Shown here piece by piece: positions 8,390-16,877 of a DNA stretch of 24,156 nt (its first letter is position 1; every line of letters begins with the position of its first letter). Origin of the DNA: Candidatus Dormiibacterota bacterium (GTDB lineage Bacteria > Chloroflexota > Dormibacteria > Dormibacterales > Dormibacteraceae); NCBI GenBank assembly GCA_003151665.1, contig PLYD01000058.1:2121-26276 (forward strand), read 5' to 3'. Made by a program: the position numbers and the translations under genes. Below the pieces are notes generated by a model. The model was not told the origin of the DNA. It made no database searches and worked only from the letters and a program-made list of their open reading frames with translations.

Positions 8390-9234
8390 GGATCAAGTTC
8401 TGGGGCACCCGAGGCACCAGGCCGACGCCCGGCCGAAGAACCCTCAGGTATGGCGGCAACACCACCTGCCTCGAGGTGCGCGACAAGGACAACAACCTCA
8501 TCATCGTCGACTCCGGTTCCGGCATCGCAGAGCTCGGGAGCGGGCTCAATCAATCAGAGCCGCTGCAGGCCCACCTCCTGATCACGCACACGCATCTCGA
8601 CCACATCCAGGGGTTCCCCTTCTTCCTGCCCGCGTTCGTTCCCGGCACGCACCTGACGATCGTCGGGCCGTCGGGCTCAGCCAAGTCGCTGCAGGCAGCG
8701 TTTGCTGACCAGATGGATCCCGCCTACTTTCCAGTGCGCCTGGACCACATGCCGGCCGAGATGGAGTTCATCGAGCGCAACCCTGGCGAGACTTTCGAAG
8801 TTGGGGGCCTGCGGATCACGCCTCACCTTCTGATGCACCCGATTCCGACGTTTGGTTATCGGATCGACGAGGGCGACACGCGCTTTGCGTTCGCGACCGA
8901 CAATGAGATCGCGCTTTTCGCGAACAACGAGAACGGATCGCTGAAGGACCTCGCCAGCTGGTGCAAGGATGCGGATCTGCTCGTCCACGACGCCCAGTAC
9001 AGCCGGGAGGAGTACAAGACGCACGCCGGTTTCGGTCATTCGACCTACGAGGAGGCGCTGGCGCTGGCGGAGCAGGCGGGGGCCAAGCAGCTCGCTTTCT
9101 TTCACCACGATCCCGTGCACTCGGACATCGATATCGACGGTCTCATCGAGGAGGCGCTGGGCAACCACCGCGCCGCGGGCGGCGCCAACATCGACGCCTT
9201 CCCGGCGGCCGAGGAACAGGAACTGGCGCTCTAG
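8386..9234 (+). CDS. Metallo-beta-lactamase-fold hydrolase
   Basis: This is a 282-aa MBL-fold metallohydrolase. The first zinc motif THTHLDHIQG is clear at H68, H70, D72 and H73. The conserved metal Asp of the fourth motif is likely in LLVHDAQY, and a late His in LAFFHHDPVHSD. The opening MRIKFWGTRGTRPTPG and RYGGNTTCLEV segments are typical of the phnP/RNase Z-like branch that acts on phosphodiesters. It overlaps the HD-GYP gene by four bases, so both proteins are likely made together. This suggests a two-enzyme phosphodiester system, but no substrate can be assigned. It could also be a cyclic nucleotide phosphodiesterase or an RNA or nucleotide hydrolase. Confidence 0.85.
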   Translation: MRIKFWGTRGTRPTPGRRTLRYGGNTTCLEVRDKDNNLIIVDSGSGIAELGSGLNQSEPLQAHLLITHTHLDHIQGFPFFLPAFVPGTHLTIVGPSGSAKSLQAAFADQMDPAYFPVRLDHMPAEMEFIERNPGETFEVGGLRITPHLLMHPIPTFGYRIDEGDTRFAFATDNEIALFANNENGSLKDLASWCKDADLLVHDAQYSREEYKTHAGFGHSTYEEALALAEQAGAKQLAFFHHDPVHSDIDIDGLIEEALGNHRAAGGANIDAFPAAEEQELAL

Positions 9235-9238
9235 CCCT

Positions 9239-9244
9239 TACGCT
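9239..9244 (+). promoter_or_regulatory. Candidate -10 element (TACGCT) for lysS
   Basis: TACGCT fits TANNNT, lies just after the MBL stop codon and ends eight bases before the lysS GTG. No Shine-Dalgarno is seen, so a leaderless lysS message is plausible. Confidence 0.3.
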
Positions 9245-9252
9245 TTCCGATC

Positions 9253-10659
9253 GTGACGGAACAGAACGATGCCGATCTCCCTGAGGAGATGGTCGACCGC
9301 CGCGAGAAGCTGGAACGGCTTCGCGCGGCCGGGATCGATCCGTATTCGCGCGGGTTCAGGCCCACCCACACCACCGTCGAGGCACGCGACCTGCTCGGGG
9401 AGGGCGATAGGACAACCGAGGAGGTTGCGCTCGCGGGCCGGATGATGGTGAAGCGCCTCCACGGCGGCTCGGCCTTCGCCGATCTGCAGGACGGCGCCGG
9501 GCGCATCCAATTGTTCGCCGGCCGCGACATCCTCGGCCCCGCCGCTTTCGAGTTGTTCGCCGATCTGGACCCAGGCGACGTGATCGGCGTGAAGGGACCG
9601 ATGTTCCGTACACGGCGCGGGGAGCCCACCGTCGAGGTGCACTCGCTGCAGCTTCTGACCAAGGCCTTGCGGCCGCTGCCTGAGAAGTGGCACGGCCTCA
9701 AGGACATCGAGATCCGCTACCGCCAGCGCTACGTCGACCTGATCGCCAACCCTGAGGTGCGCGAAGTGTTTCGTGCGCGGACGCGGATCATCACCGGGCT
9801 GCGCACGCTGCTCGACGAGCGTCGATTCGTCGAGGTGGAGACCCCGGTGCTCCAGGAGGTGCCTGGTGGCGGCCACGCGCGGCCATTTCTCACGCATCAC
9901 AACTCACTGGACCGCGACCTCTATTTGCGCATCGCGCTCGAGCTCCACTTGAAGCGATTGCTGGTCGGTGGGTTCGAACGGGTCTACGAGGTGGGCCGCG
10001 TGTTTCGCAACGAAGGGCTCTCGCCGCGCCATAACCCTGAGTTCACGATGCTCGAGTGCTACGAGGCATACGCGGACTACGACGACGTCATGAAGCTGGT
10101 CGAAGACCTCATGGTGGCCTCAGCGAAGTCCGCCGGCCGCCCGCTCGTGACTACGTACCAGGGTGAGGAGGTAGATCTCACGCCGCCTTACCGGCGAGCG
10201 CGGATGGCCGACCTCGTGCTGGAGCACACCGGAAAGCAGGCTGCCGGCAATGAGCTCAACGACCTGTTCGAAGAGCACGTGGAGGCAAAACTTCGGCAGC
10301 CGACGTTTGTCATCGACTACCCGATCGAGATCTCGCCTCTTGCCCGCCCGCGGGCTGATGACCCTCGGTTCGTAGAGCGATTCGAGCTGATCATCCTTGG
10401 GCGCGAGTACGCGAACGCTTTCACTGAGCTGACCGATCCGGTCGATCAGCGCGCGCGCTTCGAGGGGCAGGCGGCCAAGCGCGCCGCGGGCGATGTCGAG
10501 GCGCATCCGATGGATGAGGATTTTCTCCGCGCTGTGGAATACGGCCTCCCGCCATGTGGTGGTCTTGGGGTCGGCATCGATAGGTTGGTGATGCTGCTGA
10601 CGGATCAGCCATCGATCCGGGACGTGATCCTGTTTCCCGTCATGAAGCCGGAGGCGTAG
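9253..10659 (+). CDS. lysS: Lysyl-tRNA synthetase, class II
   Basis: LysS charges tRNA-Lys. The GTG start gives 468 aa, a little shorter than the usual 490-500. The N-terminal anticodon-binding OB fold runs from about residue 55 to 150 (VALAGRMMVKRLHGGSAFADLQD). The class II catalytic core follows: motif 1 around FVEVETPVL, motif 2 as VYEVGRVFRNEGLSPRHNPEF, and motif 3 as GLGVGIDRLVMLL. LysS-specific segments include RYRQRYVDLI and the C-terminal RDVILFPVMKPE. The N-terminal 50 residues begin with acidic sequence ahead of REKLERLRAAGIDPY, which is the normal family opening. serS starts one base after its stop. Confidence 0.95.
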   Translation: MTEQNDADLPEEMVDRREKLERLRAAGIDPYSRGFRPTHTTVEARDLLGEGDRTTEEVALAGRMMVKRLHGGSAFADLQDGAGRIQLFAGRDILGPAAFELFADLDPGDVIGVKGPMFRTRRGEPTVEVHSLQLLTKALRPLPEKWHGLKDIEIRYRQRYVDLIANPEVREVFRARTRIITGLRTLLDERRFVEVETPVLQEVPGGGHARPFLTHHNSLDRDLYLRIALELHLKRLLVGGFERVYEVGRVFRNEGLSPRHNPEFTMLECYEAYADYDDVMKLVEDLMVASAKSAGRPLVTTYQGEEVDLTPPYRRARMADLVLEHTGKQAAGNELNDLFEEHVEAKLRQPTFVIDYPIEISPLARPRADDPRFVERFELIILGREYANAFTELTDPVDQRARFEGQAAKRAAGDVEAHPMDEDFLRAVEYGLPPCGGLGVGIDRLVMLLTDQPSIRDVILFPVMKPEA

Positions 10660-10660
10660 C

Positions 10661-11923
10661 GTGCTGCCGCTCGAGCTGATTCGCAAAGACCCGGAGCGCG
10701 TTCGCCGCGCCGCGGCGCTGAAGAAGGAGAGCGCGCCGATCGACGAGATCCTGGGGCTGGATCGTGAATGGCGTTCCCACCAGAACACAGCGGAGACGAT
10801 CAAGGCCGAGCAGAACCGCCTTTCCAAGGAGTTCGCCAAGACGCGTGACGAGCAACTCAAGGAGAGATTGCGCGAGATGGCCGAGCGCGCGAAGGCAGAG
10901 CTGGCGGAGGCGGACGCGATCAAGGCAAAGCTGGACGACCTTTTGCTGCGGGTGCCGAACATCTTTGACGAATCGGTGCCGGTGGGGGATAGCGAAGCCG
11001 ACAACGTTGTTTTGCGCGAATGGGGCGCGAAACCCGATCTTGGTTTTTCGCCGCGCACGCACTACGACCTTGGCGAGGCGCTGGGCATCATGGATTTCGA
11101 GCACGCTGCTCGCGTTGCCGGTTCGCGCTTCGCTTTTCTTCTGGGGGAAGGGGCGCGCCTCGAGCGCGCGTTGGTGCAGTTCATGCTCGACGTGCATACC
11201 CGCGAGCACGGCTATACCGAGGTGCTGCCGCCCATGCTCGTGAACAGCGCATCGATGATGGGCACCGCGAACCTACCAAAGTTCGCGGACATGGCCTACA
11301 AGATCGAGAACGAAGACTTGTGGCTCATTCCGACGGCTGAGGTGCCCGTCACCAACTTTCACCGTGAGGAGATCCTGGACGCGGATCAGCTGCCGCTGAA
11401 ATACGTTGCTTATGCACCCTCGTGGCGCACCGAAGCGGGCGCTGCGGGCAAGGACACGCGTGGGTTCATACGAATGCATCAGTTCTCCAAAGTCGAGCTG
11501 GTCAAAGTGACCACTGCCGAGACCTCGATGGAGGAATTCGAAAAGCTAACCGCGGACGCGGAAGACATTCTTCAACGCCTCGGGCTCCACTATCACACGC
11601 TGCTGATGTGCACCGGTGACATGGGGTTTGCGCAGTACAAGAAGTACGACCTCGAAGCATGGTGTCCGGGTCTGGATCGATTCCTCGAGGTGTCGTCATG
11701 CTCGGTTTTCAACGATTTCCAGGCGATGCGAGCCAACATCCGCTACAGGCCGGCTCGAGGTGCGCCGCCGCGGTTTGCGCACACCATCAACGGCAGCGGT
11801 CTCGCCATCACGCGGACCATCGACGCCATCATGGAGACGTACCAGCGGTCCGACGGAACGATCACGGTGCCCGAGCCTCTGCGGCAATACATGGGCGGGC
11901 TGGAAGTTATCGGGGGGCGCTGA
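10661..11923 (+). CDS. serS: Seryl-tRNA synthetase, class II
   Basis: SerS charges tRNA-Ser and also supplies Ser-tRNA for selenocysteine where that is used. The GTG start has a CGGAGG Shine-Dalgarno six bases upstream, inside the end of lysS. The 420-aa protein opens with LPLELIRKDPERVRRAAALK, followed by the long antiparallel coiled-coil arm (about residues 30-100) that grips the long variable arm of tRNA-Ser. The catalytic core has SWRTEAGAAGKDTRGFIRMHQF as motif 2 and HTINGSGLAITRTIDAIMET as motif 3. A tRNA-Ser(UGA) gene follows within 25 bases, placing enzyme and substrate side by side. Confidence 0.96.
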   Translation: MLPLELIRKDPERVRRAAALKKESAPIDEILGLDREWRSHQNTAETIKAEQNRLSKEFAKTRDEQLKERLREMAERAKAELAEADAIKAKLDDLLLRVPNIFDESVPVGDSEADNVVLREWGAKPDLGFSPRTHYDLGEALGIMDFEHAARVAGSRFAFLLGEGARLERALVQFMLDVHTREHGYTEVLPPMLVNSASMMGTANLPKFADMAYKIENEDLWLIPTAEVPVTNFHREEILDADQLPLKYVAYAPSWRTEAGAAGKDTRGFIRMHQFSKVELVKVTTAETSMEEFEKLTADAEDILQRLGLHYHTLLMCTGDMGFAQYKKYDLEAWCPGLDRFLEVSSCSVFNDFQAMRANIRYRPARGAPPRFAHTINGSGLAITRTIDAIMETYQRSDGTITVPEPLRQYMGGLEVIGGR

Positions 11924-11928
11924 GTTCC

Positions 11929-11934
11929 TAGAAT
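11929..11934 (+). promoter_or_regulatory. Candidate -10 element (TAGAAT) for tRNA-Ser
   Basis: TAGAAT is a good -10 hexamer six bases after the serS stop. Initiation about seven bases downstream would start a short leader before the tRNA at 11948. The -35 region is weak, so read-through from serS is the alternative. Confidence 0.4.
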
Positions 11935-11947
11935 CCGTGGTGCCCAC

Positions 11948-12039
11948 GGAGGGGTGGCCGAGTCCGGTTGATGGCGACAGTCTTGAAAACTGTTATAGGT
12001 GCAAGCCTATCCAGGGTTCAAATCCCTGCCCCTCCGCCA
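11948..12039 (+). tRNA. tRNA-Ser (anticodon UGA)
   Basis: A complete type II tRNA can be folded. The acceptor stem GGAGGGG pairs with CCCCTCC at 12029-12035, followed by discriminator G and an encoded CCA. The anticodon loop CTTGAAA gives TGA, which reads UCA-type serine codons. A long variable arm around TATAGGTGCAAGCCTA is the mark of tRNA-Ser. The T arm is CAGGG TTCAAAT CCCTG at 12012-12028. It lies just after serS. Confidence 0.95.
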
Positions 12040-12084
12040 ATCCGATCAACTCTTAAATGTTCTGGCTTTCATCAAGGAGACGAC

Positions 12085-12975
12085 ATGAAGCTCGGTCTGC
12101 ACATCCCGTCGACGACCTGGGAGGGTGGCGCGAGTCGGCTTGGTTCAACGCTGGCCGAGATTGTCGAGGCCGCTGAGTCAGCGGGCTTCGAAACCATCGA
12201 CGTGGCTGATCACGTCTGGGGGCACCCGGCCACGGGCGGAGCGGAAGCGAGCCAGATCGAGGCCTACACGACGCTTGGCTTCATCGCTGCGCACACGCAT
12301 CGCGTTCGTCTTCTTGCACTCGCCACCGCCGTTTCCTACCGGTATGCGGGGCTGCTCGCCAAGATGGTGACCACCCTCGATGTGCTCTCGGGCGGTCGCG
12401 CGATGCTGGGTATCGGGGCCGGCGACTATCCCGAGGAGGCGGATGGCCTCGGATTGCCGTTTCCGTCACTGGGCGATCGATTCGATCTCCTGGAGGAAAC
12501 AGTTCAGGCTTGCCTGCGGATGTGGGAGGGGGATCACGGCGCCGACGAGCCGTTTATTGGAAAGCACGTCCGAATCGAACGGCCGTTGAACGTGCCGCAG
12601 AGTCTCAGCCGCCCGCATCCGCCGATCCTGATTGCGGGGAGCGGGGAGCGACGGGCGCTGCCCCTAGTCGCCCGTTATGCGGATGCATGCAATTTGCGGC
12701 CCTCGCCAGAGATACCCCGCCAACTTGAGTTGCTGCGCCGCCTCTGCGAGAAGGAAGGCCGCGACTATGACGCGATCGAGAAAACAGCGCCCTTCGGGTT
12801 CGACGTCGGCGCGGGTGGTTCGAAAGTCGACGAGGTGATCGACAAGCTTCGTTGGCTGGCAAGCATGGGCATCGAGTCTGTCTTCGGGTGGGTGGTCGGT
12901 GTCGACCACATCACGCCCCTAGAAGTCATGGGTCGTGAGGTGATCCCGCGCGCCGCAGAATTGAGGGCGGCATGA
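12085..12975 (+). CDS. LLM-class (luciferase-like) F420-dependent oxidoreductase
   Basis: This is a luciferase-like TIM-barrel oxidoreductase of the type that usually uses coenzyme F420. I choose the ATG at 12085, which has AAGGAG at 12074-12079 five bases upstream. Open frame further upstream lies in the tRNA. The 296-aa protein begins MKLGLHIPSTTWEGG. Family segments are the TLAEIVEAAESAGFETIDVADHVW helix, TLDVLSGGRAMLGIGAGDYPEEADGLGLPF, and PHPPILIAGSGERRALPLVARYADACNLR. The last codons overlap the NmrA-like gene (ATGA), so the two form a unit. F420 rather than FMN use is inferred from family resemblance, and the substrate is unknown. Confidence 0.88.
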   Translation: MKLGLHIPSTTWEGGASRLGSTLAEIVEAAESAGFETIDVADHVWGHPATGGAEASQIEAYTTLGFIAAHTHRVRLLALATAVSYRYAGLLAKMVTTLDVLSGGRAMLGIGAGDYPEEADGLGLPFPSLGDRFDLLEETVQACLRMWEGDHGADEPFIGKHVRIERPLNVPQSLSRPHPPILIAGSGERRALPLVARYADACNLRPSPEIPRQLELLRRLCEKEGRDYDAIEKTAPFGFDVGAGGSKVDEVIDKLRWLASMGIESVFGWVVGVDHITPLEVMGREVIPRAAELRAA

Positions 12976-13848
12976 TTCTGGTCACCGGCGCCACCGGATT
13001 GAACGGATCCGAGCTCGTGCGGCGGCTCTCCGCGAAGGGCATCCCATCTCGCGCTCTGGTTCGAAACCCTGCCAAGGCACAGCCTTTCGCGTCGTTACGC
13101 AACGTCGAGGTCGTGGAAGGTGACATGGCCCGTCCGGACTCGCTCACCGACGCGCTTAGGGGCGTTGAGCGCGCCATGCTCATCTCGTCTTCGGACCAGA
13201 CGATGGTCGAGGTTCAGTCGAGCTTCATCGACGCGGCCCGCCGAACTGGTGTCCAACACATAGTCAAGCTGTCAGGCATCCTTCCTGAGCTCGACTCTCC
13301 TTTTCGCTTCGCCCGGATGCATGCAGAGATCGAGAAGCGGCTCGAGGCTTCGGGAGTTGCCTCACCCATCTGCGCGCAGGCGAGTTCATGCCCTCGTACT
13401 TTCGTCAGGTCCCGTCGATCGTGCCAGGGGCGTCATGGCGCTGCCGATGGCGGATGCCAGGATCGCCTCCGTCGACATCGGTGACATCGCCGAGGTTGCG
13501 ATCGCTGTCTTGACGACACCTGGACATGAGGGCAAGACGTATCCGCTGACGGGTCCGGAATCTTTGACCATGGCTGAGGTCGCCGCCAAGTTGTCAGCTG
13601 CAATTGGAAAACCTGTCCGTTATGTCGATGTCCCACCGGAGGATGCAAGGCAAGCTCGGCTCGCGGCAGGAATGCCGCCCTACCTCGCGGAAGGTTTGGA
13701 CGAGCTTTTTGCCGAGCGACGGAAAGGCAAGGAATCGACGGTCTGGCCAACCATCCAAGAGGTCTTCGGGTGGGCGCCGACCAGCTTCGACGAGTTCGCG
13801 AGACGAAACGCCGCGATCTTCCGCGGCGAGCTGCCCTCCCCAAGGTGA
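12972..13848 (+). pseudogene. NmrA-like NAD(P)-binding protein, two frameshifts
   Basis: The gene starts MILVTGATGLNGSELVRRL, a Rossmann NAD(P)-binding motif (GATGxxG) of NmrA/atypical SDR proteins. The homology is split over three frames. The first frame runs to about 13362 (RLEASGVA). Then a 60-base stretch in the -1 frame gives THLRAGEFMPSYFRQVPSIV, a typical NmrA segment. From about 13423 a third frame continues with ARGVMALPMADARIASVDIGDIAEVA to the stop at 13848. Each shift fits loss of one base, for example TAC reduced to TC before ACC at 13362. Restored, the protein would be about 290 aa, a normal length. It is either a recent pseudogene or carries two sequence errors. The start overlaps the upstream oxidoreductase stop. 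Confidence 0.85.
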
Positions 13849-13849
13849 T

Positions 13850-14155
13850 CTAAGGCTGAGGCCATGCCTCGGGGTCGTGGCCGGTGTTGGGCACGCTCCC
13901 GGTTCGCCAGTAGATGGAGTTGCGTCTCTGCATTAGCTCCTCGTCCACGAGGAACCGACGGAGGGCGGCGAAATTCCAATGTCTGCGACCGATGATCTGG
14001 TTGACCTCGGACTCCGGGTAGCGCCGTCCGGGCTCGAAATCCTCCACCAGCCAGCGCAACACCGAGAGTCGCTTCTTGTGCTGGGCCGGGATGGCGAGTA
14101 GCCGGCCCGCCGTATCTACAAAGTTTCCTAAGACGCGAGCCTCGGATTCGTCCAC
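13850..14155 (-). CDS. DUF2087 domain protein
   Basis: This 101-aa protein matches the DUF2087 pattern: a small domain with AGRLLAIPAQHKKRLSVLRWL, then FEPGRRYPESEVNQII and a helical segment FAALRRFLVDEELMQR ending in YWR. DUF2087 is often fused to or next to HTH regulators, so a DNA-binding or regulatory role is possible but not shown. The GTG start directly abuts the stop codon of the YcaQ-like gene upstream on this strand (zero spacing), so the two are likely co-translated. Its stop is one base from the end of the convergent NmrA-like gene. Confidence 0.8.
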   Translation of the reverse strand: MDESEARVLGNFVDTAGRLLAIPAQHKKRLSVLRWLVEDFEPGRRYPESEVNQIIGRRHWNFAALRRFLVDEELMQRRNSIYWRTGSVPNTGHDPEAWPQP

Positions 14156-15361
14156 TTACTTAACCATGCGTTGCACTAAGACCTTATCGAGGCGGAGCCA
14201 ATCCGCGAGCTCGTGCAGCTGGCCCTCGACTGTTCTGAGATCCTTCGCGCTCGTACCGGGCTCCATGTGGATCACAGGCACGCGCAGCGTCGACGATTCC
14301 CGGTCCGCCTTGGCGTCGAACCTGCCGATGAAGGTGTCGCCGTCGAGCACCGGGAGCACGTAGTAGCCCCAGCGACGCTTTGCTGGCGGTACGTAGATCT
14401 CCAACAAATATTCAAAGCCGAACAGGTCGAGAAGGCGCCGCCGGTCGTGGATCAGCCTGTCGAACGGAGACAGGGTGGCCGTGCGTCCTTCGAAGTCGCG
14501 TCGCAGCAGCCGTGGGTCTGCGACCCATCGCCCGGCGACGTCTTCAACCTCGACGGGCACACCGATGCCCTCGACCGCCCGCGCCGGGCCGTAGTTCGAT
14601 GTTCCGAGGTAATCGGCCGTCGACGTATTACGGCCGAGAGAGGCCGCTCGCGCGATCCCGAGCGAGCGCAAGCGATTCTCAGCGCGGATTCGCATCGCCT
14701 CCTCGGTGGTGATCTCCGCGTGATTCTTTGGGTGCACTCGGTGCGCCAGGTCCCAGAGTCGGTCGTTGCCTTCGCGGCCGAAGATCGCGACCTCCCCGCG
14801 CGCGGACAAGAACTCGAGCATCTGCCCCGTCGTGCGCCCGTCGTTCCAGCCGGACGACGGCCATGAAGCCACGGCGGCACGGTCTTCGAGCTGGCGCGAT
14901 CGCAGGGGCTCTCGCGCTTCCAGCTCGGCGAGCAGGTATGCGCGGAACTCGGCATTGGCCGTCATCCACTCGCGGATACGGCCCGACCAGACAGAGGGGC
15001 CGGGCGGCCAGGCCGCCATGACGGCTCGGTACACCGGGAAGTCGGCGGTCGGGTAGATGAAAGCGCGGTGTTCGAACAAAGAGCGCTTCGCGTACACCAG
15101 GCGCGCAAGGTCTGCGGGGAGGAAGCTGTTGCCAAGCCTGCTCCACAGCACGAGATGCTCGGTTCGCGCCACAGCCGCGGTGGGATCGAGCTGCAAGAAT
15201 CCCAGCTGCCGCACGACGTCGACGATGTTCTTCGGCCGGCGGGCGTCGAGCATCTGCGCCATCACCGCGATCTGGCGTGCACGCTCTCGCGTGATTCGGG
15301 TCGCCGGCGCCGCCCGTTGCTTCTTGTTACCCGCAGGCGGAAGCGGTCGTTTGCGCTTCAT
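14156..15361 (-). CDS. Winged-helix DNA-binding protein, YcaQ/AlkZ-like (HTH_42)
   Basis: About 401 aa from the ATG at 15361. The protein matches the YcaQ family (winged-helix, HTH_42 domains), whose studied members are DNA glycosylases that unhook interstrand crosslinks or excise alkylated bases. Family sequence includes [74 protein letters not shown], and the [34 protein letters not shown] segment. The catalytic Q-x-D glutamine-type motif is visible as FLQLDP. An upstream in-frame extension would overlap the SIMPL gene and lacks family sequence. It is transcribed with DUF2087. A TATCTT eight bases before the ATG may be a leaderless -10. A repair role is inferred from the family. Confidence 0.82.
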   Translation of the reverse strand: MKRKRPLPPAGNKKQRAAPATRITRERARQIAVMAQMLDARRPKNIVDVVRQLGFLQLDPTAAVARTEHLVLWSRLGNSFLPADLARLVYAKRSLFEHRAFIYPTADFPVYRAVMAAWPPGPSVWSGRIREWMTANAEFRAYLLAELEAREPLRSRQLEDRAAVASWPSSGWNDGRTTGQMLEFLSARGEVAIFGREGNDRLWDLAHRVHPKNHAEITTEEAMRIRAENRLRSLGIARAASLGRNTSTADYLGTSNYGPARAVEGIGVPVEVEDVAGRWVADPRLLRRDFEGRTATLSPFDRLIHDRRRLLDLFGFEYLLEIYVPPAKRRWGYYVLPVLDGDTFIGRFDAKADRESSTLRVPVIHMEPGTSAKDLRTVEGQLHELADWLRLDKVLVQRMVK

Positions 15362-15374
15362 GGACTTAAAAGAT

Positions 15375-16133
15375 ATGACGCCGTCCGCTCGTCCCGTCCT
15401 GTTCTCTGCGGCCATCGCAACCGTTTGTGCGCTGGCAGTCGCGCTGGTAGTCGCCGCGGGCAACCGGCCTCAGGTCGTGGTGGCAGCGCCTGCCGCCTTA
15501 CCGCAGTCGACCTCGACATTTACGCCTGGTGTTTTCGCAGGCGGAGACGCGACTGTGTCGACCAAGCCGGATATCGCTTTCCTAATGGTCGGTGTTCAGT
15601 CGTCCAAGCCGACTGCCGCCTCGGCCCAGTCGGACCTCGCGAGCAAGGCGGCCAGGCTGATTGCAAAGGCCAAGGCGATTGGGATCGCTGACAAGGACAT
15701 CAGCACATCCGGCTACTCGGTCAACCCGAACTACGTCGGGTCCAACACCACCATCGACGGCTACAGCGCTTCGGAACAGATCTCGCTCAAATGGCACAAC
15801 GTCGACACCGCGGGCAACGCTCTCGACGCGCTCGTTCAATCCGGCGGAGCCACCAATGTGAGCGTCGGGTTTGGCCTTGCGAACCCGAAGGCGGCGCAAG
15901 CCCAGGCTCGGGCGCTGGCGATCGCCGACGCCAAGACCAAGGCCCAGGCGATGGCTGACGCAGCAGGTGTGAGACTCGGCCAGGTGATGCGGGTCAGCGA
16001 CACCTCCTCGTACGGAAGCACGCCGGTGTTTGGGTTCGATGCCAGGGCTGCTGCCGCGCCGGTCCCCACCCAGATCCCTGTGGGCGAGCTCGACGTCCAG
16101 GTGACGGTGGAGGTGGACTTCGCGATTATCTGA
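15375..16133 (+). CDS. SIMPL domain (DUF541) membrane-anchored protein
   Basis: The protein is 252 aa from the ATG at 15375 (257 if the in-frame ATG at 15360 is used). An N-terminal membrane segment ([22 protein letters not shown], about residues 7-30) acts as anchor or signal peptide. The rest is a SIMPL/DUF541 domain, with the opening [51 protein letters not shown], and a repeat-like [29 protein letters not shown]. It ends with [12 protein letters not shown]. These proteins form periplasmic or extracellular ring-like oligomers of uncertain function. Its start lies only 13 bases from the divergent YcaQ-like ATG, so the promoters must sit within the neighbour. Confidence 0.83.
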   Translation: MTPSARPVLFSAAIATVCALAVALVVAAGNRPQVVVAAPAALPQSTSTFTPGVFAGGDATVSTKPDIAFLMVGVQSSKPTAASAQSDLASKAARLIAKAKAIGIADKDISTSGYSVNPNYVGSNTTIDGYSASEQISLKWHNVDTAGNALDALVQSGGATNVSVGFGLANPKAAQAQARALAIADAKTKAQAMADAAGVRLGQVMRVSDTSSYGSTPVFGFDARAAAAPVPTQIPVGELDVQVTVEVDFAII

Positions 16134-16160
16134 ACGCAAAGACGTGACGTTCTTTGCGTT
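16133..16160. repeat. Perfect 10-bp inverted repeat between SIMPL and membrane-protein genes
   Basis: The arms AACGCAAAGA (16133-16142) and TCTTTGCGTT (16151-16160) are exact reverse complements, separated by eight bases. The candidate -35 GTGACG (16144-16149) lies in the loop. It could end SIMPL transcription or be a repressor site for the next gene. There is no run of T after it. Confidence 0.55.
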
Positions 16161-16172
16161 GTGACTTATGGT
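16144..16172 (+). promoter_or_regulatory. Candidate promoter GTGACG-N17-TATGGT
   Basis: The -35-like GTGACG and -10-like TATGGT are 17 bases apart, and the -10 ends six bases before the ATG at 16179. No Shine-Dalgarno is seen, so a leaderless start is likely. Confidence 0.45.
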
Positions 16173-16178
16173 CGCGGG

Positions 16179-16850
16179 ATGATCAAGGCGTACCCCGACC
16201 GGACGTTCCCCGCCTTTATGCGCGTCCTGGGCGATCTGCTCACCATCGCCTGGACCATTGCTTGGGCTGCGCTGGGCTGGCTGATCTACCAGACCGTGCT
16301 GGGCCTACAGGTCATTGCCGACGGCATCACGAGCACGGGGGCCACGTTCAATGCTTGGATCGCGTCGTTCCGCAATGCTGTGCCGACCGGAATCCCATTC
16401 CTGAGCCAGTTCCTGCTCGACACGGCGACGACGCTGCAAAGGTACTCGGGTGATCAGCTGGTGTCGGCCGGTCACCAGGTCCACCAGGCGATATTCCAGC
16501 TCGCGATCGTGCTTGCCGTGCTCGTGGCCCTGCCCCCGATTCTGCTCGTGCTGGTGCCGTACGGCACCTGGCGGTGGCGCGACATGAGGGAGGTCGGGGC
16601 GGCGTTGGCGTTCGTGCGCATCGCTTCTCTGACCGGACGAGCTGACCAGGCGCGGGCCGTGCTCGCCTACAGGGCCGTGTCCACGCTGAGCTTTCGCCAG
16701 CTGATGTCTGCGAGCGCTGATCCTGTGGGGGACATCGCCGAGCGCCGTTACGACCGGCTCGCGAACGCGATGCTGATCCGGGCGGGACTTGATCCGACCC
16801 GGCTGGCGCCGACAGATCTTCCGGAGCTACCTGCGCATCGTGGCGATTAG
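16179..16850 (+). CDS. Uncharacterised membrane protein, two transmembrane segments
   Basis: I choose the ATG at 16179, giving 223 aa (229 with the upstream GTG). Two hydrophobic segments are seen: LLTIAWTIAWAALGWLIYQTV near residues 20-40 and LAIVLAVLVALPPILLVLVP near residues 107-126, separated by an outside region of about 65 residues. The C-terminal 95 residues are cytoplasmic, helical and charged (YGTWRWRDMREVGAALAFVR; YDRLANAMLIRAGLDP). I do not recognise the family. DUF2277 follows by 27 bases and may be a separate transcript. Confidence 0.7.
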   Translation: MIKAYPDRTFPAFMRVLGDLLTIAWTIAWAALGWLIYQTVLGLQVIADGITSTGATFNAWIASFRNAVPTGIPFLSQFLLDTATTLQRYSGDQLVSAGHQVHQAIFQLAIVLAVLVALPPILLVLVPYGTWRWRDMREVGAALAFVRIASLTGRADQARAVLAYRAVSTLSFRQLMSASADPVGDIAERRYDRLANAMLIRAGLDPTRLAPTDLPELPAHRGD

Positions 16851-16864
16851 GGACCGGCTGTCGG

Positions 16865-16870
16865 TATCGT
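16865..16870 (+). promoter_or_regulatory. Candidate -10 element (TATCGT) for DUF2277 gene
   Basis: TATCGT ends seven bases before the ATG at 16878 with no Shine-Dalgarno between, matching the pattern of several genes in this window. Confidence 0.38.
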
Positions 16871-16877
16871 TGTCGCC

